Assembly: GCA_945881865.1 (NCBI GenBank)
Contig: CAMCVK010000001.1
Coordinates: 310,001 to 374,000 of the forward strand
From: Fimbriimonas ginsengisoli Gsoil 348
GTDB taxonomy: Bacteria; Armatimonadota; Fimbriimonadia; Fimbriimonadales; Fimbriimonadaceae
Direction: 5' to 3'
Length of the DNA: 64,000 nt
The translations under genes and the position numbers were made by a program. Shown here one piece after another: positions 35,228 through 43,521 of the stretch. The notes beneath the pieces are model-generated. The model saw only the letters and a program-made list of their open reading frames with translations, made no database searches and was not told the DNA's origin. How positions within the stretch are numbered: position 1 is the stretch's first letter; every line of letters starts with the position of its first letter.

Positions 35228-35782
35228 ATGGCCGACACCCGCGTCGCACGTCGCTATGCCCAGGCTTTGTTCCAGACCGCTCTGAAGCAAGGCATCGTTC
35301 GGGGCGTCGAAGACGATTTGGGAGCCTTCGTGGAAGCCCGCCGCACCGGAAGCTCGGTCAAGGCGTTCCTGCAGAGCCCAACCGTGACGCGAGAAGCAAA
35401 AATTCGCGTTCTCGACGAAAAGTTTAGCGACCAGATGACGGCGCTTGCCCTCAATGCCCTCAAGCTCATGGTGCTTAAAGGCCGGGAAGACAAGCTCGAC
35501 CAGATCTACGACGCTTTCGTTGTGATTCGTCGAAACTACGACGGCATCATCTACGCGGCCATTACGTCTGCGGAAGTTCTCCCCATCGACCAAAAGGACG
35601 CGATCGTCCAGAAAATTTCTCAAATCCTCGAAAAGACGGTGGAAGCCGAATTTCACGTGGATCCCTCGCAAATTGGCGGCGTCAAAGTCGCCTACGACAA
35701 CTACGTTTTAGACGGCACCGTTCGCGGAACCCTGAGCAAGCTCCGCGAAAAGCTTCGGTATGAACTACTGAAGCAACTATAA
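35228..35782 (+). CDS. atpH: ATP synthase F1 subunit delta
   Basis: Links the b stalk to the top of the alpha/beta hexamer; 184 residues. The N-terminus RVARRYAQALFQTALKQG and the C-terminal IGGVKVAYDNYVLDGTVRGTLSKLREKL are the two conserved blocks of the OSCP/delta family. It lies three bases after atpF and 24 bases before the atpA ATG. Confidence 0.94.
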   Translation: MADTRVARRYAQALFQTALKQGIVRGVEDDLGAFVEARRTGSSVKAFLQSPTVTREAKIRVLDEKFSDQMTALALNALKLMVLKGREDKLDQIYDAFVVIRRNYDGIIYAAITSAEVLPIDQKDAIVQKISQILEKTVEAEFHVDPSQIGGVKVAYDNYVLDGTVRGTLSKLREKLRYELLKQL

Positions 35783-35806
35783 GCTCAATTGCCCCGAGAG
35801 ACCTCA

Positions 35807-37333
35807 ATGGCCAGCATTAGACCCGAAGAGATCACCGATATCCTCCAGCAGGAACTCGACAAGTTCGAGAACAAGATCGATACCGAACACGTCGGTACGG
35901 TCCTCCAAGTTGGAGATGGTATCGCCACCGTGCACGGACTGCCCGATTGCCAGATGGGAGAACTGCTTGAGTTCCCCGGTGGCGTCATGGGCCTTGCCCT
36001 CAACCTGGAAGAAGACTCCATCGGCGCCGTTCTTATCGGCGACGACCGGAAGATTCGAGAAGGAGATTCCGTCCGCGAAACCGGACGCATCATCCAGATT
36101 CCGGTTGGCAAGGGCCTGCTTGGCCGCGTCGTGAACTCGCTGGGCCAGCCCATCGACAACAAGGGCGAAATCCCGAGCGAAGAGTTTGGACTCATCGAGC
36201 GCATGGCACCCGGCGTTGTCGACCGACAGCCTGTTACGGAGCCAATGCAGACCGGCATCAAGGCCATCGACGCCATGATTCCGATCGGTCGCGGCCAGCG
36301 AGAGCTCGTTATCGGCGACCGACAGACCGGTAAGTCTTCCATCTGTATTGATACGATCATCAATCAGAAAGCCACGCACGAGCCGGGTGGCTCGCCGGTT
36401 TACTGCATCTACGTTGCCTGCGGACAGAAGCTGGCCAACGTTGCCCGTGTTGTTCAAACGCTGACGGAAGTCGGAGCGATGGAATACACCACCATCGTCG
36501 TTGCCTCCGCCGCCGACTCGAACGCCATGCAGTACCTGGCGCCGTTCGCCGGTGCCGCCATCGGCGAGTACTACCGAGACAACGGAATGCACGCGCTGGT
36601 CATCTACGATGACCTTTCGAAGCACGCCGTTGCCTACCGCGCCCTTTCGCTTTTGCTTCGCCGCCCGCCAGGACGAGAAGCCTATCCGGGAGACGTTTTC
36701 TACCTGCACAGCCGCTTGCTGGAGCGAGCCGCAAAGATGTCCGACGAAATGGGTGCCGGTTCGCTTACGGCGCTTCCGATCATCGAGACCCAGTCGGGCG
36801 ACGTTTCGGCGTACATCCCGACCAACGTTATCTCGATTACGGACGGCCAGATCTACCTGGAGCCGGACCTGTTCTTTGCCGGTGTTCGCCCGGCCGTTAA
36901 CGTCGGTATCTCGGTTAGCCGTGTCGGTGGAAACGCCCAGATCAAGGCAATGAAGAGCGTCGCCGGAAAGCTGAAGCTCGAAATGGCCCAGTACCGAGAC
37001 GTTGCGGCGTTCGCTCAGTTCGCCAGCGACCTAGACCGCGCCACGCAGATGCAGCTCATCCGAGGCCAGCGCCTCACCGAGCTTCTGAAGCAGGACCTTG
37101 CGTCACCGATGAACGTTATCGATCAGGTCATCTCGATCTACGCCGGTTCGACCGGTGTTCTCGACGACCTCACGAACGATAAGGTTAAGCCTTTCGAGGC
37201 CGGACTCATCAAGTACGTACACGACAAGTACTCCGACGTTGTTGAGACGATCCGGAACACGAAAGCCCTCGGCAAGGATGTGGAAGCAACCTTGGCAAAG
37301 GCGATCAAAGAGTTCGCCGCCTCCTTCAAGTAA
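35807..37333 (+). CDS. atpA: ATP synthase F1 subunit alpha
   Basis: Non-catalytic nucleotide-binding subunit of the F1 hexamer; 508 residues. Walker [10 protein letters not shown] lies near 171-179, after the beta-barrel domain. [22 protein letters not shown] and the Arg-finger region [11 protein letters not shown] are conserved. I chose the ATG at 35807, preceded by GAGAG; a TTG six codons upstream is possible. It is followed by a hairpin and atpG; atpD, which normally follows atpG, is absent here and lies at 60809. Confidence 0.97.
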   Translation: MASIRPEEITDILQQELDKFENKIDTEHVGTVLQVGDGIATVHGLPDCQMGELLEFPGGVMGLALNLEEDSIGAVLIGDDRKIREGDSVRETGRIIQIPVGKGLLGRVVNSLGQPIDNKGEIPSEEFGLIERMAPGVVDRQPVTEPMQTGIKAIDAMIPIGRGQRELVIGDRQTGKSSICIDTIINQKATHEPGGSPVYCIYVACGQKLANVARVVQTLTEVGAMEYTTIVVASAADSNAMQYLAPFAGAAIGEYYRDNGMHALVIYDDLSKHAVAYRALSLLLRRPPGREAYPGDVFYLHSRLLERAAKMSDEMGAGSLTALPIIETQSGDVSAYIPTNVISITDGQIYLEPDLFFAGVRPAVNVGISVSRVGGNAQIKAMKSVAGKLKLEMAQYRDVAAFAQFASDLDRATQMQLIRGQRLTELLKQDLASPMNVIDQVISIYAGSTGVLDDLTNDKVKPFEAGLIKYVHDKYSDVVETIRNTKALGKDVEATLAKAIKEFAASFK

Positions 37334-37341
37334 TTCCTTTC

Positions 37342-37361
37342 GGCCCCCCCACCTGGGGGCC
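37342..37361 (+). other. Intercistronic hairpin between atpA and atpG
   Basis: GGCCCCC (37342-37348) pairs with GGGGGCC (37355-37361) with a 6-base loop, eight bases after the atpA stop. There is no U tract. It may stabilise the upstream message or tune atpG expression. Confidence 0.55.
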
Positions 37362-37382
37362 AACCGCTGATTTCAATCACTC

Positions 37383-38243
37383 ATGGCAACGCTAAAGCAG
37401 ATTAGGGCCCGCATCAAAGCGGCGAAGAACATCCAGCAAATCACGAAAGCGATGAAGCTGGTCGCGGCCGCGCGCCTCAAAAAGGCGACGGATCGAGTTC
37501 TGGAAGCCCGGCCGTATGCCGACAAACTGAAGTCGGTGATGGAAAGCTTGTCTTCGGCGGGCGAGCTCCCTTCGCACCCGCTGATGGAAAAGCGAGAAGT
37601 TAAGCGGATCACCGTCATCCTCCTCACCTCAGATCGCGGTCTTGCTGGAGCCTACAACACGGGTCTCATCCGAAAAGTAAGTGACTTCGTGAAGGATTCC
37701 GCGGTCGATGTACAGCTCATCACCGTCGGTAAGAAAGGAACCCTCTTCTTTGGCAAGCGGAACTACAAGCTGGTGCACTCGATGTCGGTTCCCAGCAGCG
37801 GTGCCCGCCTGAGCGACGCCGTCGAAGTGACGCGGATTACGCGGCAACTATTTGAGTCCGGCGAGGCCGACGCGATCTATGTTTGCTACGCGAAGTTCTA
37901 CTCGGCGATCCGACAAATTCCCCAGATCGTAAAACTGCTCCCGATCGAACCGCCCGCAAGCGAAGACACCAGCGGCGCCGCTGCGGAGATCGTCTTCGAG
38001 CCGAATCCGCAGGAGCTACTCGGCACGCTGCTTCCCCGCTACTTCCTCACGCTCGTGTGGCAGTCGATGCTGGAAAGCACCGCCAGCGAGTTCGGCGCGC
38101 GAATGACGGCCATGACCTCGGCTACCGACAACGCAGGCAAGATGATCCAGAACCTTACGCTCAAGGCGAACCGAGAGCGACAGGCCGCGATCACGACGGA
38201 AATCCTCGAAGTCGTCGGCGGCGCCGAAGCCCTCAAGGGTTGA
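37383..38243 (+). CDS. atpG: ATP synthase F1 subunit gamma
   Basis: Central rotor shaft, 286 residues. The N-terminus TLKQIRARIKAAKNIQQITKAMKLVA is the conserved coiled-coil strand, LLTSDRGLAGAYN is a family block, and the C-terminal coil SATDNAGKMIQNLTLKANRERQAAITTEI is clear. It is the last gene of this cluster: the stop is two bases from the convergent prmC stop, with no terminator between. Subunits beta and epsilon are encoded 22.5 kb away. Confidence 0.96.
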   Translation: MATLKQIRARIKAAKNIQQITKAMKLVAAARLKKATDRVLEARPYADKLKSVMESLSSAGELPSHPLMEKREVKRITVILLTSDRGLAGAYNTGLIRKVSDFVKDSAVDVQLITVGKKGTLFFGKRNYKLVHSMSVPSSGARLSDAVEVTRITRQLFESGEADAIYVCYAKFYSAIRQIPQIVKLLPIEPPASEDTSGAAAEIVFEPNPQELLGTLLPRYFLTLVWQSMLESTASEFGARMTAMTSATDNAGKMIQNLTLKANRERQAAITTEILEVVGGAEALKG

Positions 38244-38245
38244 CG

Positions 38246-39058
38246 CTACCGCAGTCGGTGAGCGATCACCAGCCGGTCGATTCCCGCAAGGTCCTTTCGC
38301 ACCTCGGTCGTGAAGCCTTGACCGGCGAAAAGCTCCGAGACCGCCGCCGCCTGAGTGTGGCCAACCTCAACCGCCACCCGACCGTCCTCCGCCAAATGCG
38401 CGGGAGATTCCGCGGCGATCCGGCGGTAGAAGGAGAGCCCGTCGTCGCCGGCAAACAGCGCCTCGGCCGGTTCAAACTCGCGAACTTCCGCCGAAAGTGA
38501 CTCGCCGAGAGCGATGTAGGGCGGATTCGAGACGATCAGGTCGAACCGCCGCCCCGCCACCGGCTCGAACAAATCGCCCAAAAGCACCCCAACGGAAGCC
38601 CCCAGAGCCGTCGCGTTCAGCAAGGTTCGGTCCACCGCTCGGGGCGAGATGTCACACCCCGTAACCCGGCAGCCGGGCTCTTCAAGCGCGATCGAAACCG
38701 CCACGCACCCACTGCCACAACCAAGATCTAGACAAGAATCCGGACGAAGGTCGCAAGCGATCTCGACCAGAAGCTCCGTCTCCTGTCGTGGAATGAGAAC
38801 CCCCGGACCGACCGAAAACGGCCGCCCAAAGAACTCGCGGGTTCCAAGGATGTAGGCCAGCGGTTCGTACGCCAGGCGTCGCGCCAACAAGCCGTTGGCC
38901 GCCAAAACGGGAATCTCTTCAAGCGGATGGGTCAAGACCCAAGTCCGGGTGGACCGAAAAACGTGGGCGGCAAGCAAGGTCGCCTCAAGTCGGGCGGCGT
39001 CAGCGCCGCTCTCGGCCAACAAGGCGGTCGCCTCGTGGACCCATTCGCCAATCGTCAC
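38246..39058 (-). CDS. prmC: Release factor glutamine methyltransferase
   Basis: Methylates the GGQ glutamine of peptide release factors; 270 residues, the usual size. The SAM-binding motif LDLGCGSGCVAVSIAL lies at 110-125, the catalytic NPPY at 178-181, and IPRQETE (89-95) is the hallmark of PrmC versus other methyltransferases. prfA, a frequent neighbour, is absent. It starts five bases after the ANTAR regulator stop, suggesting one transcript, and ends tail to tail with atpG. Confidence 0.94.
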   Translation of the reverse strand: MTIGEWVHEATALLAESGADAARLEATLLAAHVFRSTRTWVLTHPLEEIPVLAANGLLARRLAYEPLAYILGTREFFGRPFSVGPGVLIPRQETELLVEIACDLRPDSCLDLGCGSGCVAVSIALEEPGCRVTGCDISPRAVDRTLLNATALGASVGVLLGDLFEPVAGRRFDLIVSNPPYIALGESLSAEVREFEPAEALFAGDDGLSFYRRIAAESPAHLAEDGRVAVEVGHTQAAAVSELFAGQGFTTEVRKDLAGIDRLVIAHRLR

Positions 39059-39063
39059 GCCAG

Positions 39064-39630
39064 TTAGATCGACTTCGCGAGGATAATCGCTTCCGCGACC
39101 TCTTTCATCGTCTTGCGAAGGTTCATCGACTGAATCTGGATCTTGCGGTAAGCCTCGGTCTCGTTCAGCCGCTGCTCATCCATCAGGATTCCCTTCGCCC
39201 GGTCAATCAGCTTTCGGGTTTCCAGCTTCTCTTGCAGACTCGTAACCTCGCTGTTCAGGTCCTTGTTCTGCTCGAATCGGCTGCGCGCAACTTCAATGGT
39301 CGGGGCGAGGTCGCTCGGCTTATACGGCTTGACGAGGTAGGCAAACACGCCGGCGGCTTTGGCCCGTGCAACCAGTTCCTGGTCCGAGTAGGCGGTGAGC
39401 AGGATGGCGGGGGCGATCTCTTCGTCGGTAAGGATGCCGACCGCGTCGATGCCGTCCATCACGGGCATCTTCACGTCGAGAATGCAAACGTCCGGCAGGG
39501 TTTCTCGGGCAAGCTGAACGGCCTGCTGGCCATCTCCGGCCTCCGCTACCACTTCGTAGCCCAGGTTCTCGAGGAGTTGCTTCAAATCTAACCGAATAAT
39601 CGGATCATCGTCTGCGATCAAAACTCTCAT
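39064..39630 (-). CDS. Response regulator with ANTAR RNA-binding domain
   Basis: A 188-residue AmiR/NasT-type regulator. The receiver domain (1-120) has the acidic cluster DDD (7-9), phospho-acceptor D52 in ILDVKMP, T in LLTAYS and the Lys of YLVKPYKP. A short coiled coil leads to the ANTAR domain (about 130-188; LIDRAKGILMDEQRLNETEAYRKIQ), which binds RNA hairpins to prevent termination. No kinase is adjacent. Its own target is unknown; no ANTAR-type tandem hairpin was identified with confidence in the window. Confidence 0.92.
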   Translation of the reverse strand: MRVLIADDDPIIRLDLKQLLENLGYEVVAEAGDGQQAVQLARETLPDVCILDVKMPVMDGIDAVGILTDEEIAPAILLTAYSDQELVARAKAAGVFAYLVKPYKPSDLAPTIEVARSRFEQNKDLNSEVTSLQEKLETRKLIDRAKGILMDEQRLNETEAYRKIQIQSMNLRKTMKEVAEAIILAKSI

Positions 39631-39715
39631 AACTTTTGCAACTTACTGGAATGCGCTTCCTTGCGAAATTCTCGTATTAACCCATAGTATACCGGTCATC
39701 GGGTTAGATAGCCAA

Positions 39716-40459
39716 ATGAGTCCCGCCTTGGCCCGCCTTCTCGAGTCTGCCTTCGACACCGCTGCGCCCGCCGCAAGCTCTCCCTACGGGCGATGCTGGC
39801 TCCAGAACGCCGCAAGCCTGACGGAATCAAAATCGATTCCGGTCATCGCGGTCGGTGCCGCTGCCGCCTCGCGCGAGGAATGGGAAGCCGAGCGTGCCCA
39901 AGACGCCGAGCGCCTCAACCAGTTCTTTAAGGCCGGAAACCTGGTGGAGGGTTACGAAGTCTCGCTCCCACCCGGGTCCAGCGTGGAAGACAATCGCCGC
40001 CAGCTCGACGAGCTACGGGGCTTTTCCGAGGTCGAGGTCATCGTGCAGGTAACCCAAGTCGATTTGCTGGAGGGACTGGAGGAGCGGGACTACATTGCCG
40101 CCCTGCCGGTGGCCGACCCACTGATCCTAGCCGAGCTCGTCGTTGAGTGCCTGGCGCTGGAAACCGCCTTTGTGTTTCGCGGAGGCGGTTCAAGTGCCTT
40201 CTCATCGGGAAGCACTGGATTCCTTAACCTGCTCGCTGGAACGGCCATCGGCTTCGCCGAAAACCTGAACGCCCGCGAACTTGCCCGCGTGTTCAGCGCT
40301 GCTGACGGCTGGACGTTCAGCGAATCCTATATCAGCTTCGAGCGATACCAACTCTACCTGCCGGAGATCATCGAATCGCGATTCTTGGCCCTGGCGACAG
40401 ATGGCGTGTCGGCGGCAGAGATTCCGGCCAAACTTAAGGAAGCAGGTCTGAATCTATGA
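39716..40459 (+). CDS. Unknown protein coupled to fumarylacetoacetase
   Basis: I do not recognise this 247-residue protein. It is acidic and Ala/Glu-rich, with no signal peptide, and seems alpha/beta in structure. Residues 85-150 (SVEDNRRQLDELRGFSEVEV; QVDLLEGLEERDYIAALPVADP) may be a folded core, followed by a Gly/Ser-rich loop (RGGGSSAFSSGSTG). Its stop overlaps the ATG of fumarylacetoacetase (ATGA), so the two are made together and it may act in the same pathway. The upstream region, shared with the ANTAR regulator, has TTGCGA (39661) and TAGTAT (39685) with 18-base spacing. Confidence 0.65.
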   Translation: MSPALARLLESAFDTAAPAASSPYGRCWLQNAASLTESKSIPVIAVGAAAASREEWEAERAQDAERLNQFFKAGNLVEGYEVSLPPGSSVEDNRRQLDELRGFSEVEVIVQVTQVDLLEGLEERDYIAALPVADPLILAELVVECLALETAFVFRGGGSSAFSSGSTGFLNLLAGTAIGFAENLNARELARVFSAADGWTFSESYISFERYQLYLPEIIESRFLALATDGVSAAEIPAKLKEAGLNL

Positions 40460-41700
40460 AATTTATCATCCCATCAAGCGCGAAGAGCCGGATCGAAGTC
40501 GATCCGAACAGCCATTTTCCCATCCAGAACCTGCCGTTTGGCTTCGCCCAGCTCGATGAGGATGCGTTCTCGGTCGTCATTCGCATCGGCGACCAAGTGC
40601 TGGTGCTGCAAGAACTGGTCGACATGGGAATGCTCGAAGAAACGGAGTTTCCAGATCTGGACCAGATCTTGGACCTCAACCCGACGCAACTCCGCTACCT
40701 TCGGCGGCTCGCCTTCGACCTTCTGCGCGACGACAGCCCGCAGCTCAAGGCGGAGCCGGACCTCCTGGACGACGCCCTCCTCCCGATCTCGGCGGTCGAG
40801 ATGCTGCTGCCGATGCAGGTCGCGACGTTCACCGATTTCTATTCCGGAATCAACCACGCGTCCCACGTCGGTCGGCTCTTCCGCCCGGATGGCAGCCCGC
40901 TGCCCCCCGCCTACCGGCACATTCCCCTCGCCTACGTGGGTCGAGCCTCCGGAGTGATCGGCAGCGGCGAGGACGTCTACCGTCCAAAAGGAGTCTTTCG
41001 TTTGGGCGAAGACGCCGTGTTTCAGCCGACCGGTGAGCTCGATTTCGAGCTCGAACTGGGAGCCTTCATAGGAAAGGACCATGAGCCAGGTAGCAAACTC
41101 ACCCCGTCCGGCGCGGAAGACCTCATCAACGGCCTCGTGCTGGTGAACGATTGGTCGGCGCGCGACATCCAGGCGTTCGAATCGATTCCGCTCGGCCCGC
41201 ACATGGCGAAGAGCTTCGCAACGAGCGTTTCGCCTTGGCTGGTGACGCTGGACGCACTGGAGCCGTTCCGAGTTGCAGGCCCAGAGCAGGATCCGAAGCC
41301 GTTGCCGCACCTGCGTCAGCGCGGCCCGGGGCACTTCAACTTGGTGTTGGAAGCTTGGCTTCAGCCACACGACCGCGACGGCCGGGTGCGAATCACCGAG
41401 GGCACCACGCACGACATCTACTGGAGCTTCGGCCAGCAGATCGCGCACACGGCTTCGAATGGCGCACCGCTGGAAATTGGCGACCTGATGGCATCCGGAA
41501 CGATCTCCGGCACCGAACCCGGCACCTTCGGCTGTCTTTTGGAAGCGACGGCACGCGGCCGCGACCCGATTGAGGTCGGCGGCGGCTCGCGCCGAACCTA
41601 TCTGGAAGACGGGGATTCGATCACGCTCACCGGCTATGGCCAAGGCGAGGGGTTCCGGGTCGGATTTGGCGAGCTCACGAATACGATCGTTTCGGAGTAG
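40456..41700 (+). CDS. fahA: Fumarylacetoacetase
   Basis: Last step of tyrosine breakdown, cleaving fumarylacetoacetate to fumarate and acetoacetate; 414 residues, the size of the eukaryote-type enzyme. Family blocks include FTDFYSGINHASHVGRLFR with the catalytic His, the metal-binding LDFELELGAFIG, LVNDWSARDIQAFE, GPHMAKSF and SGTEPGTFGCLLE. A FAH-superfamily decarboxylase or isomerase is less likely given the full-length N-terminal domain. It could feed acetoacetate to ScoA (2.5 kb) if a beta subunit exists. It is coupled to the unknown gene upstream. Confidence 0.92.
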   Translation: MKFIIPSSAKSRIEVDPNSHFPIQNLPFGFAQLDEDAFSVVIRIGDQVLVLQELVDMGMLEETEFPDLDQILDLNPTQLRYLRRLAFDLLRDDSPQLKAEPDLLDDALLPISAVEMLLPMQVATFTDFYSGINHASHVGRLFRPDGSPLPPAYRHIPLAYVGRASGVIGSGEDVYRPKGVFRLGEDAVFQPTGELDFELELGAFIGKDHEPGSKLTPSGAEDLINGLVLVNDWSARDIQAFESIPLGPHMAKSFATSVSPWLVTLDALEPFRVAGPEQDPKPLPHLRQRGPGHFNLVLEAWLQPHDRDGRVRITEGTTHDIYWSFGQQIAHTASNGAPLEIGDLMASGTISGTEPGTFGCLLEATARGRDPIEVGGGSRRTYLEDGDSITLTGYGQGEGFRVGFGELTNTIVSE

Positions 41701-41828
41701 CCGGAGGCGCGGGTTTCTCCGGGATGGTTCCCCTTAACGCGAAGCGGTAGGGGGATGCAGTGTTACGGCAATGTTGGCAAACGTCACCTAGCGTACACAG
41801 TGTAGCTCCAGATCCTTCCGATGACCTG

Positions 41829-41847
41829 AAAAGGCGGCAGAGCCGCC
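41829..41847 (-). terminator. Terminator-like hairpin, third of a series
   Basis: GGCGGC and GCCGCC with an AGA loop (41833-41847); on the minus strand TTTT follows. It repeats the pattern of the hairpin at 41872-41896. Confidence 0.6.
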
Positions 41848-41871
41848 CGCGTAAGACAACCCGAGTATCGC

Positions 41872-41896
41872 AAAAAAGCGGTGGCAGAGCCACCGC
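41872..41896 (-). terminator. Rho-independent terminator, second of a series
   Basis: GCGGTGGC (41878-41885) pairs perfectly with GCCACCGC (41889-41896), with a 3-base loop. On the minus strand it is followed by TTTTTT. Confidence 0.75.
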
Positions 41897-41928
41897 AGTC
41901 CAAATTCTGCAACAGGACACACAAAATA

Positions 41929-41954
41929 GGGCCGGGGGAATGCTCCCCCGGCCC
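41929..41954 (-). terminator. Strong hairpin ending the 41968-43377 gene
   Basis: A perfect 11-base GC stem (41929-41939 with 41944-41954) and 4-base loop, 13 bases after the stop codon; TATTTTGT follows on the minus strand. Confidence 0.85.
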
Positions 41955-41967
41955 CTTTAGTGAAGCC

Positions 41968-43377
41968 CTACGACTTCGGCTTTGCAACCGTCGTGATGAG
42001 CACGTGGTTGGTCGCCTTGTCGAACTCGATGTTGATATTGAGCGCGTCACGCAAGAAGCTCATCGGGACGATCGTTCGGCCGCGGTCCAGGTAAGGAGTG
42101 GCTTCCAGGGTCACCGACAGCTCGTTAACCTTTGCGTTCGGGTCTCCGATCATCACGAAGATCGACTTTCCGTCGGCCTTGGCCGACACCGACTTCGTGA
42201 GGTTCTCCCACTTGACTTCGCCACCGGCCGTCTCGAAGAGATGGCGGAACGGGGTCATCGGGATTCCGGCTTCGACGCGCGGGGCCACATCGAACTTCAC
42301 GACCTTGTTGTTGAACAGGACCGAGTAGGTTCCGACGTTCGGCAGTCGCGTTCCCTTCATGATCGACAGCGTGAGGGCCGTCTTCATGGCACCAACGGCG
42401 GAGGCAACCTGCGGGGTTACTCGCGTATTGGCGGAAACCGGCGCCATCGAAAGATCGATGCGGTTGTTTCGCGTTCCGGTCGGGGTCATGAGCTTAGGAC
42501 CGGCCGCAACCACCTTGGAAGTGCCGATGGCTTTGGTCCCGCTCGGGGTCGAAAGGGTAGCGGCGGTGAACGCCGGTCCCGTCACGTTTGGTAGCTTCGG
42601 TGTCGTAACCTTAGGCAGAACGCTGCTGGCAACGGTCTTGCCGTTAAGAACGCTCTTCACGCCCTTCACCGATCCGACCATCGCGCCCGAGATCGCGTTG
42701 TTCGACGGGATCAGGTCACCCGAAACGCCGAGTCGGTCGGTTCGACCGCCCGGATTGTTGATGAAAACGCGCGTCTTGCGGGTCTTGTAGGTGTTGCTCG
42801 ACTCGTCGATGGCCCATGCCTCGATCTCGTGCCAACCGTTCGACTCTTTCGTCGTGTCCCAGTTGTAAACGAACGGCGGGTAGTTGGTCATTCCCTTAAA
42901 GTTGCCGTCCACGAAGAAGCTCACGTAGCTGCTCTTCATGCCGGCACTCATGCCAACCTTGATCTCAACCTCACCCATCAGGGCTTGGCCAAGCTTTGGC
43001 GAGGACAGATATACCGGCGCACCCGAGGTCTGTTCGGTCTGGATGACGGTCTTCTGCGAGCCAACCATCTTGCCGGCTCGGTCGAAAAGTCGAATTTCGA
43101 CGACGTTATCGCCGTCTCGAAGTTGCGCAAGGTTGATCGGGAACGTAGTTTCTCCGATTGCCTTGACTGGTGAAGTCGTGCGTGTGCCCACGCTTTCGCC
43201 GTTGAGTCGGAACTCAATCAGCGTTGCGCTGGCGCCGCTATATCGCACCGACAGTGTTGAACTGTTCAGAGCGCGGTCTACGCTAATTTTGACGTCTTTT
43301 GATCCTGCGAACGCGACTGCGGTTAATACCGCAAGGCCCGCGAGGATGCTCAGCTTCCCTACCGATTTCATCGTCAT
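41968..43377 (-). CDS. Secreted protein with Ig-like and copper-amine-oxidase-N-like domains
   Basis: Exported 469-residue protein. A signal peptide (VGKLSILAGLAVLTAVAFA) precedes an Ig-like beta region (about 25-215; SSYVSFFVDGNFKGMTNYPPFVYNWDT is the clearest block). A Thr/Pro/Gly-rich linker runs from about 235 to 330. The C-terminal 130 residues resemble the copper amine oxidase N-terminal domain repeat (IPMTPFRHLFETAGGEVKW; GRTIVPMSFLRDALN), found in many cell-surface proteins without oxidase activity. I chose the ATG at 43377, eight bases after AAGGGAG. A strong promoter precedes it, and three hairpins end it, so it is a single-gene unit likely well expressed. Confidence 0.8.
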   Translation of the reverse strand: MTMKSVGKLSILAGLAVLTAVAFAGSKDVKISVDRALNSSTLSVRYSGASATLIEFRLNGESVGTRTTSPVKAIGETTFPINLAQLRDGDNVVEIRLFDRAGKMVGSQKTVIQTEQTSGAPVYLSSPKLGQALMGEVEIKVGMSAGMKSSYVSFFVDGNFKGMTNYPPFVYNWDTTKESNGWHEIEAWAIDESSNTYKTRKTRVFINNPGGRTDRLGVSGDLIPSNNAISGAMVGSVKGVKSVLNGKTVASSVLPKVTTPKLPNVTGPAFTAATLSTPSGTKAIGTSKVVAAGPKLMTPTGTRNNRIDLSMAPVSANTRVTPQVASAVGAMKTALTLSIMKGTRLPNVGTYSVLFNNKVVKFDVAPRVEAGIPMTPFRHLFETAGGEVKWENLTKSVSAKADGKSIFVMIGDPNAKVNELSVTLEATPYLDRGRTIVPMSFLRDALNINIEFDKATNHVLITTVAKPKS

Positions 43378-43417
43378 ACGATTGACTCCCTTCCCCAATA
43401 CCCGTTAAGGCATCGTT

Positions 43418-43446
43418 ATTCTCGCACTAATCGTTAACGGTGTCAA
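43418..43446 (-). promoter_or_regulatory. Sigma70-type promoter with flanking inverted repeat
   Basis: On the minus strand a consensus TTGACA (43446-43441) is followed after 17 bases by GAGAAT (43423-43418), about 40 bases before the ATG at 43377. The arms CCGTTAA and TTAACGG (43434-43440 and 43402-43408) lie across the spacer and the start region, a possible operator. Confidence 0.7.
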
Positions 43447-43521
43447 GGCTATTTGCTCTTCTTGAAGCGAATTAGCGATTTTTTAATCCAAAGAAGCCCT
43501 TCAAACGTCTATAGTCGTTCT

